From Microbacteriaceae bacterium (GTDB taxonomy: Bacteria > Actinomycetota > Actinomycetes > Actinomycetales > Microbacteriaceae), in contig JAJAZI010000109.1 in the NCBI GenBank assembly GCA_026785785.1, forward strand, positions 1 to 9,607: a stretch of DNA of 9,607 nucleotides, given 5' to 3'. The position numbers and the translations under genes were made by a program. The notes below the pieces were generated by a model, which saw only the letters and a list, made by a program, of their open reading frames with translations, was not told where the DNA came from and searched no databases. Position 1 is the stretch's first letter. Each line of letters begins with the position of its first letter. Positions 1 to 5,853 of the stretch are shown one piece after another.

Positions 1-921
1 ACCGCCCCCGTGCGCCCTGCCACCGCGCGAGCCGACGTTCGGCCCACCGCCCTGCCCGCGGCGGAGCCACGGGTCACCCCAACCGCACCGCCCGTCAGCG
101 CCCCAGGCACAGCCGGCGCCCCGAAGAAGGCTGCGGCCGAGAAGAAGCCCGCCCAGCCCCGCGAGAAGGTTCTCGTGATTGGGCAACTCCGCAAGAGCTT
201 CGGGTCAGTTACCGCGGTCGCCGGAATCGACCTCACGGTGCAGGCAGGCTCGATCTTCGGAATCGTCGGCCCCAACGGCGCAGGCAAGACGACGACGTTG
301 TCGATGGTCACCGGACTCCTTCGCCCCGACGCCGGTCGCATCCTCGTGCATGGCGCCGACGTCTGGAGCGATCCAGTCGCGGCCAAGCGCAATATGGGGG
401 TGCTGCCCGACAGGCTGCGACTGTTCGACCGGCTCACGGGCGCCCAGCTGCTCCACTATTCGGGCGTGCTCAGACGACTCGATCGGGCGACCGTGCGTTC
501 GCGCTCGGCCGACCTGGCCGTCGCCTTCGGGCTGGAGGAGGCCCTCGACCGCCTCGTCACGGACTATTCGGCGGGGATGATGAAGAAGATCGCCCTGGCA
601 GCGGCCATGATCCACTCGCCCCGCGTGCTCATCCTCGACGAGCCATTCGAGGCGGTCGACCCGGTGTCGGCCGCGAATGTCATCGAGATTCTGCAAAAGT
701 ACGCTGCGGCCGGCGGCACCGTCGTGATGTCCAGCCACAGCATGGACCTGATCCAGCGCATCTGCGATTCGGTCGCGATCATCGTGCGCGGAGAGGTTCT
801 GGTGAGCGGCACAATGGATGAGGTGCGCGCGGGGGCCACCCTCGAGGACCGCTTCGTCGAGCTGGCCGGCGGTCGCAAGGCAGCGGAGGGCATGGAGTGG
901 TTGCACAGTTTCTCGGACTGA
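1..921 (+). CDS. ABC transporter ATP-binding protein (ABC-2 exporter type), 5' partial
   Basis: ATPase subunit of an ABC transporter, expected on the cytoplasmic face, where it would power the permease encoded next. Counting from the GTG at base 10 (303 residues), the Walker A motif GPNGAGKTT is at 87-95, the Q-loop region GVLPD at about 130-134 (Asp where Gln or Glu is usual), the signature variant YSAGM at 187-191, Walker B VLILDEP at 206-212, the D-loop AVDP at 215-218 and the switch His at 243 (SSHSMD). The first 50 or so residues are a low-complexity Ala/Pro/Lys-rich tail that belongs to no ABC domain, but its codons carry the same third-position GC bias, so it looks coding. The frame is open to the left edge, so the true start probably lies outside the window. 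An alternative GTG at 175, behind GAGAAGG at 163-169, would give a compact ATPase. The substrate cannot be read from the sequence. Confidence 0.9.
   Translation, partial: TAPVRPATARADVRPTALPAAEPRVTPTAPPVSAPGTAGAPKKAAAEKKPAQPREKVLVIGQLRKSFGSVTAVAGIDLTVQAGSIFGIVGPNGAGKTTTLSMVTGLLRPDAGRILVHGADVWSDPVAAKRNMGVLPDRLRLFDRLTGAQLLHYSGVLRRLDRATVRSRSADLAVAFGLEEALDRLVTDYSAGMMKKIALAAAMIHSPRVLILDEPFEAVDPVSAANVIEILQKYAAAGGTVVMSSHSMDLIQRICDSVAIIVRGEVLVSGTMDEVRAGATLEDRFVELAGGRKAAEGMEWLHSFSD
885..890 (+). promoter_or_regulatory. Shine-Dalgarno for the permease start
   Basis: GGAGGG lies six bases before the GTG at 897, inside the last codons of the ATPase gene. It decides the permease start and implies that the two subunits are translated from one mRNA, probably coupled. 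Confidence 0.7.
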
Positions 922-2468
922 AGCTCCGGCTGCTCGCCAACACGTTCAAGCGAAGCCCCTGGCAGATCGTTGGGATCGCCGTTGCTCTGCTCTATGGCCT
1001 CGCAACCTCCGCGTTCGTTGTCGCCACCCTCATCGGGCTGCGATTCGCGGATGCCGATTTCGCACGCAGCATCGTCGTGGTCTTCGGCTCGCTCATCGTT
1101 ATCGGCTTCCTGCTCATCCCGCTCGTGTTCGGGGTCGACGACACCCTCGACCCCCGCAAGTTCGCCCTCTTCGGACTCCAGACGTCGCGGCTGGCGGGCC
1201 TACTCGCCCTCACGGCACTGGTCGGGGTTCCCAGCCTCGTCATCACGGCAGTGGCCGTCGCCCAGATCGTGACCTGGAGCAGGGGGCCGTTCCCGTTGTT
1301 CCTCGCGCTGGTCAGCGCCGTCGCCATCGTCGTGACGTGCGTTCTCGGCGCGCGGGTCACCACCTCGCTCGCGGCCTTCCTGCTCGCCACACGCCGCGCG
1401 CGCGAGATCAGCGGTCTCGTCGCCCTGATGGCTCTCGTCGCGCTGACGCCCACCATCGCGGTGCTCGCCGGCATCGACTGGGCCGGCGAGGGCTTCACCG
1501 CGCTCGGCGGGATCGCGGATGTCCTCAGCTGGACTCCGCTCGGCGCGGCGTGGGCGGCGCCCGCCGACGCTGCGACCGGGGCTTCGGGCGCCGCCGTGCA
1601 GAAGCTCATCATCGCGATCGCCAGCGCCGGGCTGCTCTGGCTCGCCTGGCGCGCCCTCGTCGAAGCGATGCTCGTCACGCCCCACCGCGAGGCACGGGCG
1701 CGGGCCTACACGGGGCTTGGCTGGTTCGATCGACTGCCGGCGACCCCGCTCGGGGCCATCGCCGCCCGTAGCTTCACCTACTGGGTGCGCGACGCGAGAT
1801 ACCGGGTGCAGTTGGTCATCGTGCCGATCGTGCCGATGCTGATGATCGTGGTGTTCCTGATCAGCGGGGTGTACTGGCAGAATCTCGCCCTGCTTCCGCT
1901 GCCGATCATGTGCCTCTTCCTCGGCTGGTCCCTTCACAACGACGTCGCCCACGACAACACCGCCGTCTGGCTCCACGTCGCCTCCAACACTTCGGGGGCA
2001 GCGGACCGCCTGGGGCGCGTCGTGCCGGTCCTCGTGTTGGGTACCCTGCTCATCGCCGTCGGCGCCCCGATCTCGGCCATGTTCTACCCCGACCCGAGCG
2101 TGCTCGCCTCGCTCGTCGGCGTCTCGGCCTGCATCCTGCTCGCCGGCCTCGGCCTGTCGAGCCTGTTGTCGGCCCGGTTCCCCTACCCCGCGGTGCAGCC
2201 GGGGGACAGCCCGTTCTCACAACCGCAGTCGACGACGGGCACGTCCGCACTCATCCAGGCCGCCGCCTTCATCGCAACGATCGCCCTCACGGTTCCCGCA
2301 CTGGGCTTCGGGCTGTTCGGGCTGACTTACGGCGGAAACCTGCCGCTCTACTCGCTGCTGTCCGGACTCGGTTTCGGCGTGGCCACCCTCGCGCTCGGAG
2401 TCTGGATAGGCGGTCGAATCTTCGACCGCCGTGGGCCGGAGCTGCTCGCCTTCACCATGCGCACCTGA
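897..2468 (+). CDS. ABC transporter permease, multi-spanning membrane protein
   Basis: Membrane subunit paired with the upstream ATPase. The 523 residues contain about twelve hydrophobic segments in two groups. The first group is near residues 22-48, 58-79, 99-125, 131-163, 173-192 and 236-252. The second is near 301-325, 329-345, 376-395, 400-422, 450-475 and 482-507. A polar stretch at 255-300, rich in Arg and His, separates the groups. This two-halves layout resembles large actinobacterial ABC-2 type permeases, but I recognise no named family member. There is no extracytoplasmic solute-binding domain, which fits an exporter. The start is GTG 897 because GGAGGG sits six bases upstream. This makes the gene overlap the ATPase reading frame by 25 bases (897-921), so the two form an operon. 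The transported substrate is unknown; drug, peptide or lipid efflux are all possible. Confidence 0.85.
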   Translation: MVAQFLGLKLRLLANTFKRSPWQIVGIAVALLYGLATSAFVVATLIGLRFADADFARSIVVVFGSLIVIGFLLIPLVFGVDDTLDPRKFALFGLQTSRLAGLLALTALVGVPSLVITAVAVAQIVTWSRGPFPLFLALVSAVAIVVTCVLGARVTTSLAAFLLATRRAREISGLVALMALVALTPTIAVLAGIDWAGEGFTALGGIADVLSWTPLGAAWAAPADAATGASGAAVQKLIIAIASAGLLWLAWRALVEAMLVTPHREARARAYTGLGWFDRLPATPLGAIAARSFTYWVRDARYRVQLVIVPIVPMLMIVVFLISGVYWQNLALLPLPIMCLFLGWSLHNDVAHDNTAVWLHVASNTSGAADRLGRVVPVLVLGTLLIAVGAPISAMFYPDPSVLASLVGVSACILLAGLGLSSLLSARFPYPAVQPGDSPFSQPQSTTGTSALIQAAAFIATIALTVPALGFGLFGLTYGGNLPLYSLLSGLGFGVATLALGVWIGGRIFDRRGPELLAFTMRT

Positions 2469-2479
2469 CCGCTCGCACG

Positions 2480-2485
2480 TACGAT
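2480..2485 (+). promoter_or_regulatory. -10-like hexamer for a leaderless DUF3039 transcript
   Basis: TACGAT ends six bases before the ATG at 2492, and no Shine-Dalgarno lies in the 23-base gap after the permease. Transcription starting at or next to the A of ATG would give a leaderless mRNA. I see no good -35 element at the usual distance, so this rests on the -10 match and its geometry. Confidence 0.45.
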
Positions 2486-2491
2486 TGGGTC

Positions 2492-2755
2492 ATGGCCAAC
2501 GACACTCAAGAAGGCGGCGGCGGCACGTCGACCCTCGACCGCGAACTCGAAGAGCTCCTCAACCAGGAGCAGCTTGAGGAGGGCGACCACGAGCGCTTCT
2601 CCCACTACGTGCAAAAGGACAAGATCATGAAGTCCGCGCTGAGCGGCAAGCCGGTGATCGCCCTGTGCGGCAAGGTCTGGCTGCCCGGTCGCGATCCGGA
2701 GAAGTTCCCGGTCTGCCCCACCTGCAAAGAGATTTACGAGAAGCTCAAGAAATAG
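2492..2755 (+). CDS. DUF3039 family small cysteine-motif protein
   Basis: An 87-residue protein that I recognise as the actinobacterial DUF3039 family; its function is unknown. The N-terminal third is acidic (Glu and Asp rich, roughly 17-35). It is followed by a conserved block beginning DHERFSHYV (32-40), with His33 and His38. The C-terminal half holds LCGKVW (58-63) and FPVCPTCKEIY (72-82). Cys59, Cys75 and Cys78 form a C-x15-C-x2-C pattern that could bind zinc, perhaps with a His as fourth ligand (inference). The protein ends in a Lys-rich tail. ATG 2492 is chosen because the family's conserved block follows and a -10-like hexamer sits just upstream. A longer reading of the same frame into the permease gene is only a shadow of that gene. 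The 3' end overlaps the convergent antiporter gene by 11 bases. Confidence 0.88.
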   Translation: MANDTQEGGGGTSTLDRELEELLNQEQLEEGDHERFSHYVQKDKIMKSALSGKPVIALCGKVWLPGRDPEKFPVCPTCKEIYEKLKK

Positions 2756-3947
2756 GCGGTACGGGCGGCCTCGCCGCCCGGGTCGATTGCCGGCGCAGCG
2801 CGTTTCTGAACCACTGGGCCTCGGGGAGCCGGGCGAGCAGCGGTCCGCAGATGACGGTGATGAGCACATACGCGGTGGCCAGTGGAGCCAGCCGGGGCTC
2901 CACTCCCGCTCCGACCGCGAGCCCGGCGATCACGATCGAAAATTCGCCGCGCGGCGTGAGGGTGAGCCCCGTCCGCCAGCGGGCCGGGATACCCAAGCCG
3001 GCGCTGGCGGCGGCCCGGTAGCCCGTGAACGTCTTTGTGGCCATCGTGATCACGGCAAGGATGCTGGCCGGCAGGAGCACCTCGATGATGTCGGCGGGGT
3101 TCGTCGCGAGCCCGAAGAAGACGAAGAACACAGCAGCGAACAGGTCGCGCAGCGGGGACAGCAGGGGTTGCGCGTTGTCGGCGACGCGACCGGACAGGGC
3201 GATGCCGACCAAGAAAGCGCCGACCGCGGCCGACACGTTCACCTGCTGCGCGAGTCCGGCCACGAGCATGGTGAGGCCGAGCACTCCGAGCAGCAGGGAC
3301 TCCGGGTGGTTGGGGGCGAAGATCGCCGAGATCAGGCGGCCGTGGCGGAGCGCGATGTAGAGGATGACGAGTACGACCAGAACCGCGACCACGAGTGCGG
3401 TGGCTCCCGCGGCGATCCCGGCACCGAGCACCAGGGCTGAGAGCACCGGGAGGTAGAACGCCATCGCGAGATCCTCGATCACGAGGATCGACAGGATCGT
3501 GGGCGTCTCGCGGTTTCCGAGTCGCTTGAGGTCACGGAGCACCTTGGCGATCACGCCCGAGGAGGAGATCCAGGTGATCCCAGCGAGGGCGACCGCGGCG
3601 ACGGGCCCCCACCCAAGCACGATTGCGAACAGCGCCCCGGGCAGGGCGTTGAAGAGCGCGTCGACGAGCCCGGCGGTACGGGACTTTTTGAGGCTCGTGA
3701 CGAGCTCGCTTGCGGTGTATTCCAGTCCGAGCATGAGCAGGAGCAGGATCACCCCGATTTCGCTGCCGATCTCGAAGAACTCGGTTCCGCCCGAGAGGGG
3801 CAGTACCCCGCCGTCGCCGAACGCGAGACCCGCGACCAGGTAGAACGGAATCGGCGACACCCCGATCCGGTCGGCGAAGCGCGAGAGCAGACCGAGCCCG
3901 AGCAACAGCGCTCCTACCTCGACGAGCAGGATGGTCGACGCGGACAC
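2745..3947 (-). CDS. Cation:proton antiporter, CPA2 family (KhtU/KefB-like membrane subunit)
   Basis: Integral membrane antiporter that would exchange K+ or Na+ for protons. Its 400 residues are nearly all hydrophobic helices (about 12-13), with the Na+/H+ exchanger fold pattern of the CPA2 family. Landmarks are GLLSRFADRIGVS at 19-31, the MLGLEYT helix at 72-78, SSGVIAKVLRDL at 129-140, the Glu158-Asp159 pair in VIEDL expected at the ion-binding core, Lys305 in ATKTFTGY and TPRGEFSIVIAGLA at 331-344. Unlike KefB or KefC it has no fused C-terminal RCK/TrkA-N domain; that role falls to the separate gene directly upstream. The start is GTG 3947, seven bases after the regulator's stop, with only a weak AGAAG-like ribosome site, so expression is probably coupled to the regulator. 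The C-terminal tail (RRQSTRAARPPVPPIS) is basic and Pro-rich. Ion specificity cannot be decided from the sequence. Confidence 0.9.
   Translation of the reverse strand: MSASTILLVEVGALLLGLGLLSRFADRIGVSPIPFYLVAGLAFGDGGVLPLSGGTEFFEIGSEIGVILLLLMLGLEYTASELVTSLKKSRTAGLVDALFNALPGALFAIVLGWGPVAAVALAGITWISSSGVIAKVLRDLKRLGNRETPTILSILVIEDLAMAFYLPVLSALVLGAGIAAGATALVVAVLVVLVILYIALRHGRLISAIFAPNHPESLLLGVLGLTMLVAGLAQQVNVSAAVGAFLVGIALSGRVADNAQPLLSPLRDLFAAVFFVFFGLATNPADIIEVLLPASILAVITMATKTFTGYRAAASAGLGIPARWRTGLTLTPRGEFSIVIAGLAVGAGVEPRLAPLATAYVLITVICGPLLARLPEAQWFRNALRRQSTRAARPPVPPIS
2762..2780. terminator. GC-rich hairpin at the convergent gene ends, possible terminator
   Basis: An eight-base-pair perfect stem (CGGGCGGC with GCCGCCCG) and a CTC loop begin six bases after the DUF3039 stop codon. 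It lies inside the last codons of the convergent antiporter. There is no T-tract on either side, so it is not a classical intrinsic terminator. GC-rich stems without a U-run are often invoked in actinobacteria. The position at the tail of the DUF3039 gene is the main support. Confidence 0.4.
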
Positions 3948-3954
3948 GGCGCTT

Positions 3955-4449
3955 CTAGCTGGGGCCCGTGGAGAGAAGTCGGGCGAGCGCGTCCAATCCG
4001 GAGCGGGTGCCGACGGCGATGATCGTGTCGCCCGCCCGGATCGGAGTATCGGGCGTCGGCGACGGGATGACCTCGGTGCCGCGAACGATGGCGACGATGG
4101 AGGTGCTCGTTCGGGTGCGTGCCTTCGTGTCGCCGAGCACGCCGCCGACGTAGGGCGAGGTCGGCGCGAGCACGAGCTGCTCCGTCGCGAGGCCCGCGGC
4201 CTGTTCGCGGATGCCGACGAGCTGGCTCAGCATGACCGAGGCTCCGAGAACATCCGCGAGGGCGGAGGCCTCGCCATCGCTCAACTCGATCGAGTCCGTC
4301 GCGGCATCGGGATCGTCGACGTCGAAGACGGCCAGCTCGCGCTTGCCCGCCCGGTGGGAGACCACGCCGATCCGTCGGCCCGCCTCGGTGATCACGTCAT
4401 GCCGGGTGCCGATCCCGGGCAGTTCGACCTTCTCAATGCGTACGCTCAC
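3955..4449 (-). CDS. KhtT-like regulatory subunit with TrkA-C (RCK_C) domain
   Basis: Cytoplasmic regulatory partner of the antiporter encoded just downstream. Read from GTG 4449 (164 residues), the N-terminal part begins with VRIEKVELPGIGTRHD and includes GRRIGVVSHRAGKREL, both typical of KhtT-type subunits. Residues from about 90 to the end match an RCK_C/TrkA-C domain, with YVGGVLGD, VAIVRG, TPIRAGDTIIAVG and a final helix. In Bacillus the two-gene KhtT-KhtU unit is a K+/H+ antiporter, and RCK_C domains of such subunits can bind cyclic di-AMP; whether this one does is inference. An in-frame GTG at 4458 would add three residues. I prefer 4449 because a TAGGGT hexamer ends seven bases upstream of it and the family normally begins close to this point. 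The gene lies 30 bases downstream of pncB on the same strand, so it may also be reached by read-through. Confidence 0.85.
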   Translation of the reverse strand: MSVRIEKVELPGIGTRHDVITEAGRRIGVVSHRAGKRELAVFDVDDPDAATDSIELSDGEASALADVLGASVMLSQLVGIREQAAGLATEQLVLAPTSPYVGGVLGDTKARTRTSTSIVAIVRGTEVIPSPTPDTPIRAGDTIIAVGTRSGLDALARLLSTGPS

Positions 4450-4456
4450 GCTCGCC

Positions 4457-4462
4457 ACCCTA
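4457..4462 (-). promoter_or_regulatory. -10-like hexamer before the khtT-like gene
   Basis: On the minus strand TAGGGT ends seven bases before GTG 4449, with no Shine-Dalgarno between, as expected for a leaderless transcript of the antiporter operon. The -35 region falls at the pncB stop codon and is a poor match. Confidence 0.35.
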
Positions 4463-4479
4463 ACAGCGCGGCTGTGCTC

Positions 4480-5778
4480 TCAGGCCTCGACGTAGACGGT
4501 CGGGATCGCGGGCTCACCGCGGCTCAGTCGCAGCGCATCGGCGGGTAGCTCGGCGACGGCGGCAGCCCGATGCTCCCGGGCGATACGCGTTCCGGCCGCG
4601 CCGCGATAGCGGTCATCCGGCACCCCCGCCGTCATGAGCCGCACATGCAACGGCCGCGCGCCGGGCGCGGGCTCGGCGCCCTCGCCGACGTGGATGGTCT
4701 CGGATGTCGCGATGCCGCCGCCGAGCTCCCGGACGGGCAGTTTGCGCCCGCCCACCGTCGCCTTCGCGGCGGACTTCTTGGCGAGGGACACCCACTCTCC
4801 CGCGCCGTCCCGCCGAGCGACGAGCTTGTAGACGAATCCGGCGGCCGGGTGTCCCGATCCAGTCACGACCGAGGTGCCGACCCCGTAGGAGTCGACCGGT
4901 GCGGCTCGGAGTGCCGCGATTGTGTACTCGTCGAGGTCATTGGTCACGGTGATCTTGGTCGTCGGCGCGCCAAGGCCGTCGAGCTGCTTGCGCACCGCCT
5001 GGACCTGCTCGGGCAGGTCGCCGCTGTCGATGCGCACCGCGCCGAGTGAGGGGCCGGCCACCTTGACCGCCAGATCGACCGCCTCCTTCAGGTCATAGGT
5101 GTCGACGAGCAGGGTCGTCGACGGGCCGAGGGCGTCGACCTGGGCGCGGAAGGCCTGCTCCTCGGTGTCGTGCAGGAGGGTGAAGGCGTGCGCAGCCGTG
5201 CCCATCGTGGGAATGCCCCAGGTGCGCCCGGCCTCGAGGTTGCTCGTCGCCCCGAACCCGGCGATGAAGGCGGCACGGGCTGCGGCGACCCCGCTCCGCT
5301 CGCTGGCCCGGCGAGAACCCATCTCGGCGATCGGCCTGCCGTTCGCGACGCCCACCATGCGGGCCGCGGCGCTCGCGACCGCGGTGTCGTAGTTGAGCAC
5401 GCTGAGGGTGAGGGTCTCGAGAACGACGGCCTCGGCGAAGCTGCCCTGCACGACCAGGAGCGGGGAGTTCGGGAAGTAGGCTTCGCCCTCCCGGTACCCC
5501 CAGATGTCACCGCGGAAGCGATAGTCGGCGAGCCAGTCGAGCGTCGGCGCGGTGACGACGTGGTTGTCGCGCAGCCAGTCGAGCTCGGCGTCGCCGAACC
5601 GGAAGTCGGCGATGAGGTCGAGCAGTCGGCCGGTTCCGGCGAGGATCCCGTAGCGCCGGCCATCCGGCAGGCGCCGCGCGAACACCTCGAACACGCACTC
5701 GCGGTCATGGGTGCCCGCCCTGATGGCGGCGTCGATCATCGTGAGTTCGTAGCGATCGGTCAGCAGCGCGGTCGTCAT
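4480..5778 (-). CDS. pncB: Nicotinate phosphoribosyltransferase
   Basis: Converts nicotinate and PRPP, with ATP hydrolysis, to nicotinate mononucleotide, the entry step of the Preiss-Handler NAD salvage route in the cytoplasm. The 432 residues resemble the mycobacterial enzyme throughout. Landmarks are LLTDRYELTM at 5-14, FEVFARRLP at 30-38, RYGILAGTGR at 42-51, the phosphoribosyl-binding MGSRR at 153-157, GTAAHAFTLLH at 193-203 with His197 as the probable phosphorylated histidine, LVDTYDL at 224-230, RIDSGDL at 249-255, NDLDEY at 280-285 and GVGTSVVTG at 299-307. No key motif is missing. An ATG at 5784 would add two residues (Met-Ile). I prefer ATG 5778 because it begins MTTALLTDRYEL, as expected for the family, and a TAGGCT hexamer ends seven bases upstream, consistent with leaderless initiation. 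It is transcribed divergently from the photolyase gene. Confidence 0.95.
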   Translation of the reverse strand: MTTALLTDRYELTMIDAAIRAGTHDRECVFEVFARRLPDGRRYGILAGTGRLLDLIADFRFGDAELDWLRDNHVVTAPTLDWLADYRFRGDIWGYREGEAYFPNSPLLVVQGSFAEAVVLETLTLSVLNYDTAVASAAARMVGVANGRPIAEMGSRRASERSGVAAARAAFIAGFGATSNLEAGRTWGIPTMGTAAHAFTLLHDTEEQAFRAQVDALGPSTTLLVDTYDLKEAVDLAVKVAGPSLGAVRIDSGDLPEQVQAVRKQLDGLGAPTTKITVTNDLDEYTIAALRAAPVDSYGVGTSVVTGSGHPAAGFVYKLVARRDGAGEWVSLAKKSAAKATVGGRKLPVRELGGGIATSETIHVGEGAEPAPGARPLHVRLMTAGVPDDRYRGAAGTRIAREHRAAAVAELPADALRLSRGEPAIPTVYVEA

Positions 5779-5786
5779 GATCATGA
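5775..5786. repeat. 12-bp perfect palindrome over the pncB start
   Basis: TCATGATCATGA is self-complementary. It covers both candidate pncB ATG codons, the inferred transcription start and the edge of the -10 hexamer. This is a natural place for a repressor site, for example by an NAD-responsive regulator. However, a 12-base palindrome is expected about twice by chance in a window of this size, so functional status is speculative. Confidence 0.3.
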
Positions 5787-5791
5787 GCCTA
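5786..5791 (-). promoter_or_regulatory. -10-like hexamer for pncB
   Basis: On the minus strand TAGGCT ends seven bases before ATG 5778. There is no Shine-Dalgarno in front of either candidate start, which favours leaderless translation from the second ATG. No convincing -35 element is visible. Confidence 0.45.
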
Positions 5792-5824
5792 GGCCGCGTG
5801 CAGCTTCGGCGTGATGGGGCCAGC

Positions 5825-5830
5825 TAGCAT
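5825..5830 (+). promoter_or_regulatory. -10-like hexamer for the photolyase gene
   Basis: TAGCAT in the divergent pncB/photolyase gap would place transcription initiation near 5837, leaving a short leader of about 17 bases that carries the GGGAGG ribosome site. The -35 match is poor. The gap of 75 bases between the two start codons must hold both promoters. Confidence 0.4.
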
Positions 5831-5839
5831 TCCCTGCAC

Positions 5840-5845
5840 GGGAGG
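5840..5845 (+). promoter_or_regulatory. Shine-Dalgarno for the photolyase start
   Basis: GGGAGG lies eight bases before ATG 5854 and fixes that start. It stands out because several neighbouring genes lack any ribosome site. Confidence 0.7.
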
Positions 5846-5853
5846 TTGGTGTC

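Noticed and set aside
818..1771. Plus-strand frame of 317 codons across the ATPase/permease junction
   Set aside because: Arg/His/Pro-rich low-complexity translation in an alternative frame of the permease gene; the permease frame has membrane helices and a ribosome site.
1910..2491. Upstream extension of the DUF3039 frame into the permease gene, giving 281 residues
   Set aside because: The extension is Arg/Pro-rich shadow sequence of the permease. The conserved family protein begins at ATG 2492, where a -10-like box also sits.
3931..4548. Plus-strand frame of 205 codons opposite the khtT-like gene
   Set aside because: Antisense shadow with no motif; the opposite strand encodes a recognisable RCK_C protein.
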